Shown in pieces: positions 7,670 through 13,129 of a stretch of 64,000 nt of DNA. This DNA is from a virus. Below the pieces are notes generated by a model. That model saw nothing but the letters and a program-made list of their open reading frames with translations. It did no database searches and was not told the DNA's origin. The translations under genes were made by a program, and so were the position numbers. The stretch covers positions 1-64,000 of the IMG/VR virus record IMGVR_UViG_3300010885_038790; one strand, given 5' to 3'. The first letter of the stretch is position 1. Every line of letters starts with the position of its first letter.

Positions 7670-8095
7670 ATGAAAAAATCTTTATATGAAGTTCTAGAAA
7701 TTTGCTCTAAAGGCAAAACCGTAGATGAGAGAGTTGAGCTATTGCAAAAGAATGCATCTACTTCACTATACACTCTGCTCAAGTATGCATTCGATCCCTC
7801 TCTTAAATTTCTTTTACCAGAAACAAACCCACCGTATAAACCTACTGACTTCCTTGATCAGGAAAACAGGCTCTATTCCGAGCTAAGAAGGTTGTATCTT
7901 TTTGTTGAAGGAGGCAATCCTAACCTTACACCGTTTAAGAGGGAAATGCTATTCATTCAACTACTAGAATCTATTGACAAGAACGATGCAGTACTGCTTT
8001 GCGCTGTCAAGGATAAAAAGTTGCCTTTTAAAGAACTCACCTCAAAAGTTATTAAAAAGGCTTTTCCAGGACTATTGCCAGAGGATCAGAAGTAG
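7670..8095 (+). CDS. Conserved T4-like phage protein, function unknown
   Basis: A 141-residue, mostly helical protein that starts directly after the rnh stop codon. It has a pattern I associate with a conserved but uncharacterised family of T4-like phages: MKKSLYEVLEICSK, LKYAFDPSLKFLLPE, LYSELRRLYLF, then a C-terminal basic helix with KVIKKAFPGLLPE. It has no catalytic motif or membrane segment. Position between rnh and phoH suggests early expression with DNA metabolism genes; the actual role is not known. Confidence 0.6.
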   Translation: MKKSLYEVLEICSKGKTVDERVELLQKNASTSLYTLLKYAFDPSLKFLLPETNPPYKPTDFLDQENRLYSELRRLYLFVEGGNPNLTPFKREMLFIQLLESIDKNDAVLLCAVKDKKLPFKELTSKVIKKAFPGLLPEDQK

Positions 8096-8102
8096 AAATA
8101 AA

Positions 8103-8279
8103 ATGAGTAAGACACAGAAGAAGAATGTTAAAAAGTCGTCTAATAATTACTTTGAAGACGGATACAATTCAAAACAAAAGACTAATGCAGACGTTAATAG
8201 AAAACAGCTTAAACGATTTGAAAACGCTCTTCGATCACGAGACTTAAATAAAATTCTAACCTACGAGGATGTGTTGTAA
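8103..8279 (+). CDS. Small basic hypothetical protein
   Basis: A 58-residue Lys/Asn-rich protein (MSKTQKKNVKKSSNNYF...) ending LNKILTYEDVL. The ATG at 8103 is chosen because it begins 8 bases after the preceding stop and gives a compact protein; longer in-frame starts would lie inside the upstream gene. It overlaps the next start by one base (TAATG). High positive charge at the N-terminus suggests nucleic-acid binding, but this is only composition. Confidence 0.5.
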   Translation: MSKTQKKNVKKSSNNYFEDGYNSKQKTNADVNRKQLKRFENALRSRDLNKILTYEDVL

Positions 8280-8515
8280 TGCCTTTTTATGTTTTTAGAA
8301 ATAAAAATACAGGAGATGAATTTGAGAAATTCTTAAAAATTTCCGAACTTGATCAGTATAGAATGGATAATTTAGACTTGGAGTCTGTAATCCAAGCGCC
8401 TGGATTTAGTGATCCTGTAAGACTTGGACGTATGAAACCATCTAATGGGTTTAGAGATGTACTACAGAAGATAAAAGAAGGTAGCCCAGGGAGTAACATT
8501 AACACTTACAAATAA
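8279..8515 (+). CDS. Conserved small T4-like phage protein (FmdB-like layout, no cysteines)
   Basis: A 78-residue protein. The opening PFYVFRNKNTGDEFEKFLKISELD resembles FmdB-type zinc-ribbon starts seen in phage proteins, and the C-terminus GFRDVLQKIKEGSPGSNINTYK matches a conserved ending of a T4-like phage family. All Cys residues expected for a zinc ribbon are absent, so it probably binds no zinc. Function unknown; it is translationally coupled to the upstream small gene. Confidence 0.55.
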   Translation: MPFYVFRNKNTGDEFEKFLKISELDQYRMDNLDLESVIQAPGFSDPVRLGRMKPSNGFRDVLQKIKEGSPGSNINTYK

Positions 8516-8526
8516 AAAGAGGTTCA

Positions 8527-9282
8527 ATGAGCAGACTAGCTAGAAAAAACATAAGAGAACTAAAAGAGACCGGTATAGTACTCGAGTTCGAAACAAAGCA
8601 AGTTAAGACTAACCTATTAATAAAACAATTTGAACCACTAACGTTAAATCAGGAATTAACGTTTAAAGCATATAATAAGAACAGAAATATTCTTTTACAC
8701 GGACTTGCAGGTACTGGTAAAACATTCATGTCCTTGTATTTAAGTCTAAAAGAAGTTCTTGGCAAAAGTAAGTATAAAAAAATAATTATTGTAAGATCCG
8801 TAGTACCAACTAGAGACATGGGATTCTTACCTGGTACTCAAAAAGAGAAGACAAAGGTGTATGAGGCACCTTATCAGGCAGTATGCGCCGAGCTGTTTGG
8901 TAGAGGTGATGCGTATGAGGTACTAAAAGGTCGTGGAATAATTGAGTTTATTTCAACATCTTTTATTCGAGGCACAACGATAGGCAACTCAATCGTTATC
9001 GTTGATGAGGTTAATAATATGACCTTTCATGAACTAGACAGCGTAATAACTCGTCTAGGAAACAACAGTAAAATTTTACTGTGTGGAGATTTTAGGCAGA
9101 GTGATCTTATTAAGCAGAGTGATAAAAATGGCTTACGCCATTTTATGAATATCCTTGAAAAAATGGGCAGCTTTGAGCACATTGAATTTGAACAAGAAGA
9201 CATTGTTAGATCAGGTCTTGTTAAGGAGTATATAATTGCTAAAGACAGGCTTGGCTATTCGTCAGGAACCCTTCAGGTATGA
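8527..9282 (+). CDS. phoH: PhoH-like P-loop ATPase
   Basis: A 251-residue PhoH family NTPase. Walker A is GLAGTGKT (about residues 60-67), Walker B is IVIVDEVNNM, and between them are IIIVRSVVPTRDMGFLPGT and FISTSFIRGTTIGNS, the family core. PhoH is common in aquatic phages; its exact role (RNA helicase/nuclease partner or phosphate-stress function) is unresolved. The start lies after AAAAGAGG. The gene's last 47 bases encode the start of the downstream nuclease in another frame. Confidence 0.9.
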   Translation: MSRLARKNIRELKETGIVLEFETKQVKTNLLIKQFEPLTLNQELTFKAYNKNRNILLHGLAGTGKTFMSLYLSLKEVLGKSKYKKIIIVRSVVPTRDMGFLPGTQKEKTKVYEAPYQAVCAELFGRGDAYEVLKGRGIIEFISTSFIRGTTIGNSIVIVDEVNNMTFHELDSVITRLGNNSKILLCGDFRQSDLIKQSDKNGLRHFMNILEKMGSFEHIEFEQEDIVRSGLVKEYIIAKDRLGYSSGTLQV

Positions 9283-9928
9283 AGCACTCAAAGATTACGA
9301 GTTAAATACTGAAAATAAGAACGGGAAAAGGCACTACAATGTAGATGGTGAGCTTTTCCCGTCTGTTACAACCGTTCTTTCATCCCTACCAAAACCAGGA
9401 CTTGATGCCTGGAAAGCAAGAACGGGAGAGGCAGAGGCTGCAAAAATCATGAATGCAGCCGCCTCGCGAGGCACTAAAGCGCACAAGATGTGGGAAGAAT
9501 ACCTACGCAATGATGTTGACTTTAGCAAAGGTATGATGCCTTCGTCAATCATGCTTTTTAAACAACTTCAGCCATGGCTTGACCGGAACATTGACTTCCT
9601 GTACGGCAATGAGATAGCACTGTTCTCCAAGGTTCTCCGCACTGCTGGAAGGTGTGATGCCATCGCATCTGTCAACGGACGACCAGCTATTGTAGACTTC
9701 AAGACATCAACCAATCCTAAAAAAGAAGAATGGATTAGCAGTTATTACTACCAAGTAACGGCTTACGCTATGATGGTTGAAGAGATGTATGGAATTGTAG
9801 TTGAGGATGCTTACATCCTTATTGCAGTAGAAGACGGAGATCCGCAAAGTTTCCCTATTCGTACCAGGCACTACAAAGAAAAAGTAATCGAGATCTTCAC
9901 TGAGTATAGCAGAAAGCAGTTGATTTAA
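9236..9928 (+). CDS. PD-(D/E)XK exonuclease, RecB/Cas4-like
   Basis: A 230-residue nuclease. Core motifs in order are FPSVTTVLS, SRGTKAHKMWEEYL (helix with conserved His), GRCDAIA, AIVDFKTST (the D-E/D-x-K strand) and YYYQVTAYAMMVEE (RecB-type motif). This arrangement is that of small Cas4/RecB-like exonucleases found in T4-like phages. A TTG start at 9236 is preferred because AAGGAG is located seven bases upstream; it lies inside phoH. Substrate polarity is unknown; a role in recombination or DNA-end processing is an inference from the fold. Confidence 0.75.
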   Translation: MLKTGLAIRQEPFRYEALKDYELNTENKNGKRHYNVDGELFPSVTTVLSSLPKPGLDAWKARTGEAEAAKIMNAAASRGTKAHKMWEEYLRNDVDFSKGMMPSSIMLFKQLQPWLDRNIDFLYGNEIALFSKVLRTAGRCDAIASVNGRPAIVDFKTSTNPKKEEWISSYYYQVTAYAMMVEEMYGIVVEDAYILIAVEDGDPQSFPIRTRHYKEKVIEIFTEYSRKQLI

Positions 9929-9948
9929 TTACGAGTTGATCCTATAAT
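9920..9948 (+). promoter_or_regulatory. Sigma70-type promoter (TTGATT-17-TATAAT)
   Basis: CAGTTGATTTAATT with -35 at 9920-9925, 17-base spacer, -10 TATAAT at 9943-9948. It is one of a repeated phage promoter set and drives the gene starting at 9956. Confidence 0.75.
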
Positions 9949-9955
9949 AGGGTAT

Positions 9956-10477
9956 ATGAAAACATCAACACGTAAAGCAAAAGAGCCGCAACTGCCCGGT
10001 ACCGATAGAATCATGCTTAAGTTCGATCTTAAGAAAGGCATGTCTATCAATCGTGCAATTGTATTCTGTAGTGCATATCTTGATAGTCAACCTGATCCGA
10101 CTAAGGCGTCTAATGCCGTAGTTCAGACCCTTGAGATTCCGTTTCCTTTCTTTAAGGAACCTTCTCAGGCAAAGATCATGGCATTAGCCGCTATCGAACA
10201 GCTACTACTAATGGATGTATTTGATCCAGTAGCAGCCGGTGAAATCGCTAATGCTAAATTTGAACGTATTCAGAAGAAGATGCCTTATGCCGTTCAAGGT
10301 GAGGCTATCAATAAGTCACGCAGGGGTGCTAAGAGGGATGTTGCACGTCAGATTTACATGGAGAACAGGGACATGGATGAGAAGCTTGTCATTGCCCAGG
10401 TAGCCAAGGAACTTGACATTTCACCACAGAATGCATACACTTACATTTATCTGGTAAAAAAGTCCCTTAAGATCTAA
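9956..10477 (+). CDS. Hypothetical protein with C-terminal HTH-like segment
   Basis: A 173-residue protein that I do not recognise. The C-terminal 45 residues (DEKLVIAQVAKELDISPQNAYTYIYLVKKSL) look like a helix-turn-helix of the sigma/response-regulator kind, and the basic stretch INKSRRGAKRDVARQIYMENRD precedes it. The N-terminal part is alpha/beta with no motif. It has its own promoter, with the -10 seven bases from the ATG, so the transcript is nearly leaderless. It stands just before the tRNA array and could be a regulator, but that is a guess from the HTH. Confidence 0.6.
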   Translation: MKTSTRKAKEPQLPGTDRIMLKFDLKKGMSINRAIVFCSAYLDSQPDPTKASNAVVQTLEIPFPFFKEPSQAKIMALAAIEQLLLMDVFDPVAAGEIANAKFERIQKKMPYAVQGEAINKSRRGAKRDVARQIYMENRDMDEKLVIAQVAKELDISPQNAYTYIYLVKKSLKI

Positions 10478-10493
10478 AGCAGTGGCTTTTTTT
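10476..10493 (+). terminator. Weak T-rich hairpin
   Basis: AAAGC-AGTG-GCTTT followed by more T directly after the stop codon of the preceding gene. The stem is short, so termination is probably partial. Confidence 0.4.
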
Positions 10494-10615
10494 AGCTATA
10501 TACCTTACAATCAATTTTTAGGTCAACAAGACAAAGATATGCTACATTGCACGAAACCATCCACACAGATTAATTGGAGTCTCCGCTCAGATGAGGCCGG
10601 ATATCCTTTTGGTTC

Positions 10616-10658
10616 GGGGTCTTGTAAGTAGTAAATCTACCACTTTAACAAGAACCCC
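10616..10658 (+). ncRNA. Long imperfect hairpin that competes with a terminator
   Basis: GGGGTCTTGT (10616-10625) pairs with ACAAG-A-ACCCC (10648-10658) around an inner AAGT/ACTT and GTA/TAC stem. The ACCCC strand is also the 5' arm of the terminator at 10653-10685, so both cannot form at once. This gives the layout of an attenuator or RNA switch. No known riboswitch is recognised in the 120 bases upstream (10530-10650), which have no ORF. Confidence 0.45.
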
Positions 10659-10685
10659 AGGACTAAACAACCTGGGGTTTTTTTT
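10653..10685 (+). terminator. Rho-independent terminator upstream of the tRNA array
   Basis: AACCCCAGG pairs with CCTGGGGTT (loop ACTAAACAA) and is followed by a run of eight T in all. It separates the preceding transcript from the tRNA promoters. Confidence 0.85.
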
Positions 10686-10706
10686 CATCAGCTGTTTAAA
10701 AAACGG

Positions 10707-10735
10707 TTGATTTAATTAACAAGGTACCATATAAT
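10707..10735 (+). promoter_or_regulatory. Sigma70-type promoter P1 of the tRNA array
   Basis: -35 TTGATT (10707-10712), 17-base spacer, -10 TATAAT (10730-10735). The -10 is flanked by the inverted repeat GTACCA/TGGTAC. Confidence 0.8.
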
Positions 10736-10794
10736 TGGTACATGAGATAGGAAAAACAGCTTAGAAAAGTTGTTACAACTGGATTAAAAAACAG

Positions 10795-10823
10795 TTGATT
10801 TAATTAAAGGTGTATCATATAAT
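10795..10823 (+). promoter_or_regulatory. Sigma70-type promoter P2 of the tRNA array
   Basis: -35 TTGATT (10795-10800), 17-base spacer, -10 TATAAT (10818-10823), followed by TTGGTACAT as in P1. A near duplicate of P1 88 bases upstream, so the array has tandem promoters. Confidence 0.8.
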
Positions 10824-10877
10824 TGGTACATCTGCTGAGAAATCAGCAACGTTCTTTAAAAAATTAGGTAGTTATTT

Positions 10878-10952
10878 ACTGCGTTCGTCTATCGGTTAGG
10901 ACATCAGGTTTTCAACCTGAGAAGACGAGTTCGACTCTCGTACGCAGTACCA
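10878..10952 (+). tRNA. tRNA-Glu (UUC)
   Basis: Acceptor ACTGCGT/ACGCAGT, anticodon loop TTTTCAA in a TCAGG/CCTGA stem, encoded CCA. First tRNA after the tandem promoters. Its CCA is also the start of a 15-bp stem with downstream sequence. Confidence 0.9.
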
Positions 10953-11047
10953 TATTAGAATACATTGCTTGCCCGTCCGCAAAAGACGAGGTAAACTATT
11001 AAAGAAACAGGTTCGAATCCTGGGGACTGGTAGTGTGTTCTAATATG
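10950..11047 (+). ncRNA. Structured element closed by a 15-bp stem that includes the tRNA-Glu CCA
   Basis: Positions 10950-10964 pair with 11033-11047 (one G-U), so the CCA end of tRNA-Glu is part of the stem. Inside are CGTC-CGCAAAA-GACG, a T-arm-like hairpin (CAGG/TTCGAAT/CCTG) and GCCCGTCC/GGACTGGT pairing. It is not a normal tRNA: only about 28 bases separate the stem strand from the T-arm. It resembles the element at 13032-13116 in its closing sequence. Confidence 0.5.
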
Positions 11048-11053
11048 GTTTAT

Positions 11054-11129
11054 GTGCGTGTGCACCGAATGGCTAGGTAGCGGATTGCAAATCCGTATTA
11101 TGCAGGTTCGAGTCCTGTCACGCACTCCA
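11054..11129 (+). tRNA. tRNA-Cys (GCA)
   Basis: Acceptor GTGCGTG/CACGCAC, anticodon loop TTGCAAA in a GCGGA/TCCGT stem, T-arm GCAGG/TTCGAGT/CCTGT, encoded CCA. Confidence 0.92.
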
Positions 11130-11138
11130 CAAGAATTT

Positions 11139-11213
11139 GGGCTGTTGGTATAACTGGGAACACAGTGGCCTTGCAAGTCACAGTTGGGAGTTCGATTCTC
11201 CCACGGTCCACCA
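11139..11213 (+). tRNA. tRNA-Ala (UGC)
   Basis: Acceptor GGGCTGT/ACGGTCC with two G-U pairs, anticodon loop CTTGCAA in GTGGC/GTCAC, T-arm GGGAG/TTCGATT/CTCCC, encoded CCA. Confidence 0.9.
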
Positions 11214-11409
11214 AATCTCGTTACTACTTTCGTTAAAGTAGCGTTTGATTAGCGATAGAGATCCGGTGGCAGAAAACCGTTAGCGAGGTCAAACTCAGGC
11301 TCTGATAGGCAGAATCTCAACTGCACACAGACTAAAGAATAAATGGAGATGGACAGAGTAACTTCTCAATCAAGGGCTGGCGTGGAACCCAGTAGCTTGT
11401 ACTTATTTT
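11214..11409 (+). other. Structured non-tRNA spacer RNA of about 196 bases
   Basis: The longest gap in the first part of the array with no credible ORF. It holds the perfect hairpin CTACTTT-CGTT-AAAGTAG, a long-range pairing CTCGTTA/TTAGCGAG, CGGT/ACCG around GGCAGAAA, and smaller GCAG/CTGC and GGG/CCC hairpins. It may be a single folded RNA released when flanking tRNAs are processed. I cannot match it to a known family. Confidence 0.4.
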
Positions 11410-11484
11410 GGCTCGTTCATATAATGGTCATTATCGCGGATTGTCTATCCGTAGATGGGAGTTCGATTCTCCCACGAGTCGCCA
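11410..11484 (+). tRNA. tRNA-Asp (GUC)
   Basis: Acceptor GGCTCGT/ACGAGTC, anticodon loop TTGTCTA in GCGGA/TCCGT, T-arm GGGAG/TTCGATT/CTCCC, discriminator G, encoded CCA. Confidence 0.9.
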
Positions 11485-11490
11485 GTTTTT

Positions 11491-11566
11491 GCCGAGATAG
11501 CTCAGTTGGTAGAGCACCTGTCTGAAGAACAGGGTGTGGGCGGTTCGATCCCGTCTCTCGGTACCA
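11491..11566 (+). tRNA. tRNA-Phe (GAA)
   Basis: Acceptor GCCGAGA, canonical D-arm AGCTCAGTTGGTAGAGC, anticodon loop CTGAAGA in CCTGT/ACAGG, encoded CCA. Confidence 0.95.
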
Positions 11567-11578
11567 GAATATTTTTTT

Positions 11579-11652
11579 CCTCCGTTAGCTCAATGGTAGA
11601 GCAATCGGCTGATAACCGATAGACAGAAGTTCAATTCTTCTACAGAGGACCA
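11579..11652 (+). tRNA. tRNA-Ile (GAU)
   Basis: Acceptor CCTCCGT/ACAGAGG with one C-A mismatch, D-arm AGCTCAATGGTAGAGC, anticodon loop CTGATAA in ATCGG/CCGAT, T-arm AGAAG/TTCAATT/CTTCT, encoded CCA. Confidence 0.9.
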
Positions 11653-11660
11653 AGTTTTAT

Positions 11661-11744
11661 GGAGGGGATGCTCTAATGGTAGGGCAGCAGGCTGTAACCC
11701 TGTGGCCTTCGGGCAAGTAGGTTCGATCCCTACCCACTCCACCA
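11661..11744 (+). tRNA. tRNA-Tyr (GUA)
   Basis: Type II tRNA: acceptor GGAGGGG/CCACTCC (one mismatch), anticodon loop CTGTAAC, long variable arm GGCC-TTCG-GGC, T-arm GTAGG/TTCGATC/CCTAC, encoded CCA. Confidence 0.92.
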
Positions 11745-11750
11745 AGTTTT

Positions 11751-11809
11751 AGGATGCGTTCAGCAAATAATACATTAGACTTCTAATCTAAACCGTAAAA
11801 AAGCATCCT
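11751..11809 (+). ncRNA. Y-like RNA element a (short, anticodon-arm-like hairpin)
   Basis: Preceded by AGTTTT; closing stem AGGATGC/GCATCCT, linker GTTCAGCAAATAATA, then hairpin TTAGA-CTTCTAA-TCTAA (11775-11791), an A-rich linker, and GTTATTTT after the stem. The 7-base loop equals a tRNA-Arg(UCU) anticodon loop, but T-arm and CCA are missing. The closing stem, CAGCAA linker and CTGTT trailer are shared with the elements at 12119, 14881, 15080 and 15177, which differ in stem sequence but keep pairing. Confidence 0.6.
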
Positions 11810-11819
11810 GTTATTTTAT

Positions 11820-11896
11820 GCCCTGGTGACGGAATTGGTATACGTACTGGTCTTAGAAACCAGGTTCTGGGAGTTCAAGTCTCCCCTAGGGCACCA
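11820..11896 (+). tRNA. tRNA-Leu (UAG)
   Basis: Acceptor GCCCTGG/CTAGGGC, D-loop with GGAATTGGTA, anticodon loop CTTAGAA in CTGGT/ACCAG, encoded CCA. The variable arm is short for a Leu tRNA. Confidence 0.85.
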
Positions 11897-11953
11897 ATAA
11901 AGCTCGCCTTGATTGATGGCGTATAATGAGATAAATTGTCAATCACAAATTTC

Positions 11954-12028
11954 GCGTCTTTAGTAAAATGGAGATTACACAACGCTACGAACGTTGGAGT
12001 GGGAGTTCGATTCTCTCAGGACGCACCA
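11954..12028 (+). tRNA. tRNA-Arg (ACG)
   Basis: Acceptor GCGTCTT/AGGACGC, anticodon loop CTACGAA in CAACG/CGTTG, T-arm GGGAG/TTCGATT/CTCTC, encoded CCA. A34 would need deamination to inosine by host TadA to read CGN fully. Confidence 0.9.
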
Positions 12029-12037
12029 GATTTTTAT

Positions 12038-12111
12038 GCGGGGTTCGTATAGTGGTAATACCTTAGCCTTCCAAGCTAAAGCGAGGAGTTCGATTCTCCT
12101 ACCCCGCTCCA
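12038..12111 (+). tRNA. tRNA-Gly (UCC)
   Basis: Acceptor GCGGGGT/ACCCCGC, anticodon loop CTTCCAA in TTAGC/GCTAA, T-arm AGGAG/TTCGATT/CTCCT, encoded CCA. Confidence 0.93.
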
Positions 12112-12118
12112 TAGTTTT

Positions 12119-12180
12119 AGGATAGCAACAGCAAACATTAAAAATCTTTTCTTGAAAAAAAAGCCAAAAAATGCTATCCT
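12119..12180 (+). ncRNA. Y-like RNA element b (short)
   Basis: Preceded by AGTTTT; closing stem AGGATAGCA/TGCTATCCT, linker with CAGCAAACATTA, a U/A-rich hairpin whose loop contains CTTGAAA (like a Ser UGA anticodon loop, but the stem is weak), then AAAAAA, and GTTTTATTTG after the stem. Same scaffold as element a with a different closing-stem sequence. Confidence 0.55.
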
Positions 12181-12189
12181 GTTTTATTT

Positions 12190-12263
12190 GCCCTTTTAGT
12201 ATAATGGTATTACACCTGTTTTGTAATCAGGTTACGGCAGTTCGATTCTGTCATGGGGCACCA
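12190..12263 (+). tRNA. tRNA-Thr (UGU)
   Basis: Acceptor GCCCTTT/ATGGGGC (one U-U mismatch), D-arm TATAATGGTATTA, anticodon loop TTTGTAA, T-arm GGCAG/TTCGATT/CTGTC, encoded CCA. Confidence 0.88.
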
Positions 12264-12270
12264 TAGTTTT

Positions 12271-12344
12271 CTCGGTGTGGCGTAATGGTAGCGTTCGTGG
12301 TTTGGGGCCATGAGGCGAAGGTTCGATTCCTTCTACCGAGACCA
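12271..12344 (+). tRNA. tRNA-Pro (UGG)
   Basis: Acceptor CTCGGTG/TACCGAG, anticodon loop TTTGGGG in CGTGG/CCATG, T-arm GAAGG/TTCGATT/CCTTC, encoded CCA. Confidence 0.92.
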
Positions 12345-12347
12345 AGT

Positions 12348-12563
12348 TTTGTAAGTGTTAGCAAGAGAAGCCATGCTGCCTAGGTTTGTTCGAACAACTG
12401 AAGCAGTAAAAGGATGCGGGTTCGATGCCCGGCTGGTCGCTTGAATGGGTCTGGCATACAATAGGTGTATCATCTGGAGGACTCCCAAGTAACGTACCGA
12501 ATCCCGTCCGGACTAGTGCAATCGGGTGAATGGTTCCTATAATGTGGAGGAACAACTTACAAA
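12348..12563 (+). ncRNA. Y-like RNA element c (long, 216 bases)
   Basis: Closing stem TTTGTAAGT (12348-12356) pairs with ACTTACAAA (12555-12563), followed by GTTAGCAAGAG, a variant of the shared linker. Inside are CTGC/GCAG around the self-complementary TTGTTCGAACAA, a T-arm-like hairpin CGGG/TTCGATG/CCCG, and a GGAG-GA-CTCC hairpin. It has no ORF. It appears related to the shorter elements by closing stem plus AGCAA, but the interior is different and the assignment is tentative. Confidence 0.45.
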
Positions 12564-12573
12564 TTCAATTTAT

Positions 12574-12652
12574 TCCGTAGAACCCGAGCATGGTGCATGG
12601 GCTTGACTGTTAATCAATGTTTAGCTGGGATCGTTACCCAGATACGGAGCCA
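12574..12652 (+). tRNA. tRNA-Asn (GUU), atypical copy
   Basis: Acceptor TCCGTAG/ATACGGA (one mismatch), anticodon loop CTGTTAA in a TTGA/TCAA stem, encoded CCA. The T-loop is ATCGTTA instead of TTCGANT and the D-arm is enlarged, so folding or function may be impaired. A second, normal tRNA-Asn lies at 17120. Confidence 0.65.
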
Positions 12653-12659
12653 ATTTTAT

Positions 12660-12733
12660 TCGGGCGTTGTGTAATGGTAGCACAACAGACTTTGACTCTG
12701 TTAGCGTAGGTTCGATCCCTACCGCCCGTACCA
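12660..12733 (+). tRNA. tRNA-Gln (UUG)
   Basis: Acceptor TCGGGCG/CGCCCGT with an unpaired first position as in Gln tRNAs, anticodon loop CTTTGAC in ACAGA/TCTGT, T-arm GTAGG/TTCGATC/CCTAC, encoded CCA. Confidence 0.88.
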
Positions 12734-12739
12734 AAGTAG

Positions 12740-12768
12740 TTGATTTTTATTGCAGAAGAGTTTATAAT
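12740..12768 (+). promoter_or_regulatory. Sigma70-type promoter
   Basis: -35 TTGATT (12740-12745), 17-base spacer, -10 TATAAT (12763-12768). Drives the tiny ORFs and the Lys/Lys/His/Arg/Val segment of the array. Confidence 0.75.
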
Positions 12769-12788
12769 TTAATTTTAAAGGAAACGAC

Positions 12789-12874
12789 ATGAAACGTTCA
12801 GGTAAACGATAGTGTCAACTTTAGATCCCATGTATGGTCTTAAGTTGGCACGTAAAAGAAAATTTAATACGTAA
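12789..12874 (+). other. Two overlapping tiny ORFs within a leader hairpin
   Basis: After AAAGGAAACGAC an ATG opens a 7-codon ORF (MKRSGKR). Its TAG overlaps a GTG that opens a 20-codon basic ORF ending LARKRKFNT. The GTG region GTGTCAACTT pairs with AAGTTGGCAC 20 bases later. The good ribosome site and stop/start overlap suggest translated peptides or a leader for the tRNAs downstream, but such short ORFs can arise by chance. Confidence 0.35.
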
Positions 12875-12877
12875 CAA

Positions 12878-12953
12878 CCACTCGTGGCGTTAATGGTAGC
12901 GTACATGACTCTTAATCATCGAGGTCTGAGTTCGAATCTCAGCGAGTGGACCA
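12878..12953 (+). tRNA. tRNA-Lys (CUU)
   Basis: Acceptor CCACTCG/CGAGTGG, anticodon loop CTCTTAA, T-arm CTGAG/TTCGAAT/CTCAG, encoded CCA. Confidence 0.9.
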
Positions 12954-12958
12954 TACAT

Positions 12959-13034
12959 GGGATTGTAGTGAAATGGTTATCACAGCAGACTTTTAATCTG
13001 CCAATTCTGGGTTCGAGTCCCAGCAGTCCCACCA
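12959..13034 (+). tRNA. tRNA-Lys (UUU)
   Basis: Acceptor GGGATTG/CAGTCCC, anticodon loop CTTTTAA in GCAGA/TCTGC, T-arm CTGGG/TTCGAGT/CCCAG, encoded CCA. Its CCA starts the stem of the next element. Confidence 0.93.
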
Positions 13035-13116
13035 TATAAAAACACATTCTAAAACATAAAGATTTAGGATCATCATGGGGTACTTTCAGCTCATCCCCGA
13101 GTGTGTTTCTATATGG
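13032..13116 (+). ncRNA. Structured element closed by a stem that includes the tRNA-Lys CCA
   Basis: CCATATA (13032-13038) pairs with TATATGG (13110-13116) and AACACA with TGTGTT, separated by a 2x2 internal loop. The inside contains a GGGG/CCCC hairpin. It has the same layout and closing sequence type as the element after tRNA-Glu, and ends 13 bases before the next ORF. Confidence 0.5.
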
Positions 13117-13129
13117 TAAAGGTATTATA

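Noticed and set aside
10975-11003. A tmRNA-like tag reading (GCA then AKDEVNY and stop) inside the element after tRNA-Glu
   Set aside because: It lacks the LAA/AAA-type ending, the tRNA-like 5' and 3' domains do not fit tmRNA, and a complete permuted tmRNA exists at 21760. The A-rich linker easily gives such codons by chance.
11751-11809. Element a as a degenerate tRNA-Arg(UCU) gene
   Set aside because: The anticodon hairpin fits, but there is no T-arm, no CCA, and the flanks match the non-tRNA scaffold found in four other copies.
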